Positions 61,361 through 64,000 of a stretch of DNA of 64,000 nucleotides are shown one piece after another. A program made the position numbers and the translations under genes. The DNA is from Himantopus leucocephalus (Eukaryota; Chordata; Aves; Charadriiformes; Recurvirostridae). The stretch lies in NCBI GenBank assembly GCA_003993805.1, contig RSEF01000031.1, positions 18,572,368-18,636,367 of the forward strand, in the 5' to 3' direction. Every line of letters begins with the position of its first letter. The stretch's first letter is position 1. Below the pieces are notes generated by a model, which was not told the origin of the DNA, ran no database searches, and saw only the letters and a program-made list of their open reading frames with translations.

Positions 61361-62659
61361 TTCCAAAACTACTGAATTAAGTCTTGCTCCTCTCACAATG
61401 ATTTTCCCTTAAAATATTTGCACAAAAACAACTTTAAGAGGAGAAAACATTTATATTATGTAGGTTTGTCCTTTCTTCTCCTGTTATCTTCTTTACTCCT
61501 CAGCCCATCTCTTTCTCCAAGTCACCAGTAGAGCAATAAATCTTAGTTTGGAAAAATGCAGACCTGTAAGACTCCTGTTTCCTACTTCTGTCCCATTATT
61601 CTAAAGAGGCTGACTCTGCTGAGAAGGTAATAACATTCTCTATGCGCACCACAGGTGCTGGGTTATTTGCACTCTTTAAAAGAAAAATGCTCAGACTTAA
61701 TACAGTTAAGCCTTAATTCAACCCATCTAGACAATTAGGCAGTTTTATAATTTCAGAGTCAAGAGAACCATGCCAGCAGGGCCTGGCATATGACAAAGGA
61801 AAGAGAGAGAAAGGCAGACTGCGGTCAAAAAATAATTTTTTTTTTAATTCTATACATATGTGTGTATCTATATTATTTTTACATATATAATACTTTATTT
61901 TTTATATGTGCTGTGAAAGGCTGCTCTTAGAAAAGGAAGGTAATTGTGACATGCAACTGTGCAAACTAACACAAGTTGGAAATTCAGATGGAGAGACTGT
62001 CCTTGTCTCAGATATTGTCCTGATGTTTACAGACTGATTCTTAGACTTTGATTTTCCTGGCTTTTGTCAGTTTGTATTGCATCAGAATAACCATTGCTTT
62101 GTTTAAACATCCTCACAGAGAATTATGTGAAATCTGTAATGGGCATATATACCTCAGTTAAATATTTAATATTACCTGTGTGTGTATTTAACTGATGGAT
62201 GCAGTGGCCAAATTTCCACATTTCCAGAATTTCCACACACACTAAAACATGCACTTCCAGTTTTTTAATTAATTTAATTAATTTTATTTTTGCAGATCAG
62301 AATAATTGTGATTCTGATGCTTGAAATGCAATTTTAAAAATCCTTTCTCTATTTTCTTAACAAGCAGTGCAAATTCAGAGAGAATCTGCACAGAATTAGG
62401 ATAAAAATCACAAAAAGCTGAAGAATGATCAGATTGTCTAAAATTGCTCACTTAAGCCTTCATTTGATGCTTTAACCTAGAAAAACCTTATTGTTCTTTG
62501 TGTAGGGCCTGTTCTTAAGCAATTACTGGTTAGCTAAAAAAACTACAAGCTCTCCTTTTGAGCTACAACAACCAAGAAATGCTTTCTCTTATTTGTTTCT
62601 CCTTTAAATTCCTCCCATCTCTTACGTACTTGCTACAATATCTGTAGACTACAATTCAG

Positions 62660-62750
62660 ATGACACTTTAATTGTAATTGCCAACTAAATTAAAGCATTC
62701 TTAAAAAGAAAATTCAAGGAGAATTTCATGCAAATGAGGTTGACAGTTTC
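62660..62750. promoter_or_regulatory. Candidate regulatory block: homeodomain, octamer and TGACAG sites
   Basis: The block contains tttaattgtaattgcc (about 62667-62682), a perfect octamer ATGCAAAT (62728-62735) and a MEIS/TGIF-type TGACAG (62741-62746). POU-homeodomain-MEIS combinations occur in developmental enhancers; activity is not shown by the sequence. Confidence 0.2.
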
Positions 62751-63630
62751 GTGGATGATCATCTCTACTGCTATAATAAACTATGCTGAGTGTCAGGAAA
62801 AACCTTTCATTTTTCATAAGTAGTATCTCCATTGTAGTGAGTGTTATACCCACTGTTGCATATATAGAGTCAAAAGCTATTGAATGATGAAGACCAAAAA
62901 TTACCATTTGGCTTCTGAATTTGCAGCATACAAAAATCATTCACTGCATCCCAGTGCTCAGGCAACAGAGGTGTCTTTTAAAGGCTTACAGCTTTGCAGC
63001 CCCCACTCCCTGATAGATGTTGAGTTTACCTTGATGTCCCATTTGAACACCTTTACAGAATTAGTCAGCTCCTATAAGAAATAGTATTTTAAAAATTTGT
63101 CCTGTAATCCAGCAGTTTGTTTGTAGATCCAGTCTCACTGCAGTGTTTCTTGTCCACTGGGTGATTTTAGTGCCTGTTCATCATTTCTTAGCCCTTTATG
63201 CTCTGATATGGAATAGACCATTTGTGGCCATTTTAGTGATTGATGTCAAAGTTACAATTACTTCAGCTGACATTAAAAAAGTCTGTGCCAGTTTAAGATC
63301 AGCCGGTGACTCAGAAAAAAGACCCTCTCTTTCCTTTTAATTGAAGACTAGGATGTGTTGGATCCCCAGCACAGAGGCAAACTGAGGGATTTACCTAACA
63401 AATCGCTGTCCCAGTACACATTCAGCACTTTCAAAATGGCTTAAGCTTTTGTTCACAGACCGCAGACAGCACACATTCGTGCAGAAACCAAGTGAGAATA
63501 TCTCACCAAGACATACTTTAATTTTGGTCTGAGACTCCTTTAAAATCACACACATACCATTAATAGGAAGTAAAAGAAGATTGTGAGGCTTGTCGTGCAA
63601 GTCTTGCTATTGAAAAGCCATTTTCGTATT

Positions 63631-63648
63631 TTAATTATTATTATTATA
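63631..63648. repeat. (TTA)n short microsatellite
   Basis: About five TTA/ATT units in an AT-rich context. Confidence 0.75.
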
Positions 63649-64000
63649 CAAAAGTATAAGTACTCTGGTATTTGATACAGAGGTGTGGCTCCAGAAGTTA
63701 GCACTGAAGTTTCTCCATATGTATGGCTAAAGGCAGGGACATCGTTATGGAGATTTTGAAACAGCATCGCCCCACTCCTTTGAAAATACCTTTGGGATTA
63801 TTTCAGTAGCACCTTGCTGATGTTGCAACAATGAGAATAGTTAGGTCAGAGACATTAACATTCCTTTGGCTATGCTGTTTCTGTTGCATGACTAGGCAAC
63901 CGAGCCCATTAAACTAATCCAGGGCTGGTGTTTTCCCCGGTTTTGCAGATCATGTGGCCCATGCTTATAAATCCAAAAATAAAGCACAACACAACAAAGC

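Larger units (their letters stand above)
58135..64000. other. Non-coding stretch, right edge
   Basis: No gene recognised. Bases 58600-59110 are T-rich on the plus strand, which accounts for frames of 65-100 codons. Bases 61205-61360 and 62640-62760 carry clustered transcription-factor-like sites. A (TTA)n run lies at 63631-63648. Confidence 0.55.

Noticed and set aside
1..64000. Search for a novel multi-gene system, viral insertion, LTR element or CRISPR array
   Set aside because: No ORF cluster, paired LTRs, gag/pol/env motifs, regularly spaced repeats or operon-like spacing were found; the window reads as repeat-poor vertebrate non-coding DNA.

Overview
This window looks like vertebrate, most likely bird, non-coding DNA. 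It is AT-rich and poor in CpG. None of its open frames exceeds 135 codons, and none encodes a protein family I recognise, apart from the tail of a CR1 retrotransposon. The dispersed repeats I can identify are CR1 LINE fragments, one of them ending in the diagnostic ATTCTATG tandem. I see no mammalian-type SINEs, tRNA-derived SINEs, LTR elements, rRNA, tRNA, CRISPR or operon-like structure. CR1 also occurs in turtles and crocodilians, so bird is an inference from repeat type and low repeat density. I cannot tell whether the window is intergenic or lies inside a very large intron.

Layout. Bases 1-1353 hold a G-rich tract and a possible poly(A) signal. Around 1354-1387 a T19 tract next to a single N, with an inverted AATAAA, could be the tail of a minus-strand retrocopy. 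Bases 4223-4330 are a 54-bp tandem duplication. A poly(A) run interrupted by an N lies at 5316-5344, and a strong G-quadruplex candidate at 8816-8843. Bases 10889-11491 hold two CR1 copies in opposite orientation with their 5' ends meeting at a single N; the right copy keeps an open C-terminal ORF2 frame. Two short exon-like open stretches lie at 12417-12710 and 16616-16774. A CpG-retaining patch is at 17620-17810 and a second strong G4 candidate at 18716-18748. From there to 31484 there is mostly unremarkable single-copy sequence. A GAAA/GGAA microsatellite is at 31485-31620, followed by an E-box and homeodomain-site cluster at 35045-35204 and a pyrimidine-rich tract at 38340-38970. A third CR1 fragment (42210-42695) contains a short telomere-like CCCTAA array. 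Bases 46731-46830 hold two adjacent micro-tandem repeats. The right end has POU-octamer and homeodomain site clusters near 61.2 and 62.7 kb.

No genes can be shown to work together here. The most useful outcomes are the CR1 structures, the three N positions that mark probable assembly joins, and a short list of candidate cryptic exons and regulatory elements that need alignment to related genomes. I did not find a convincing undescribed system.
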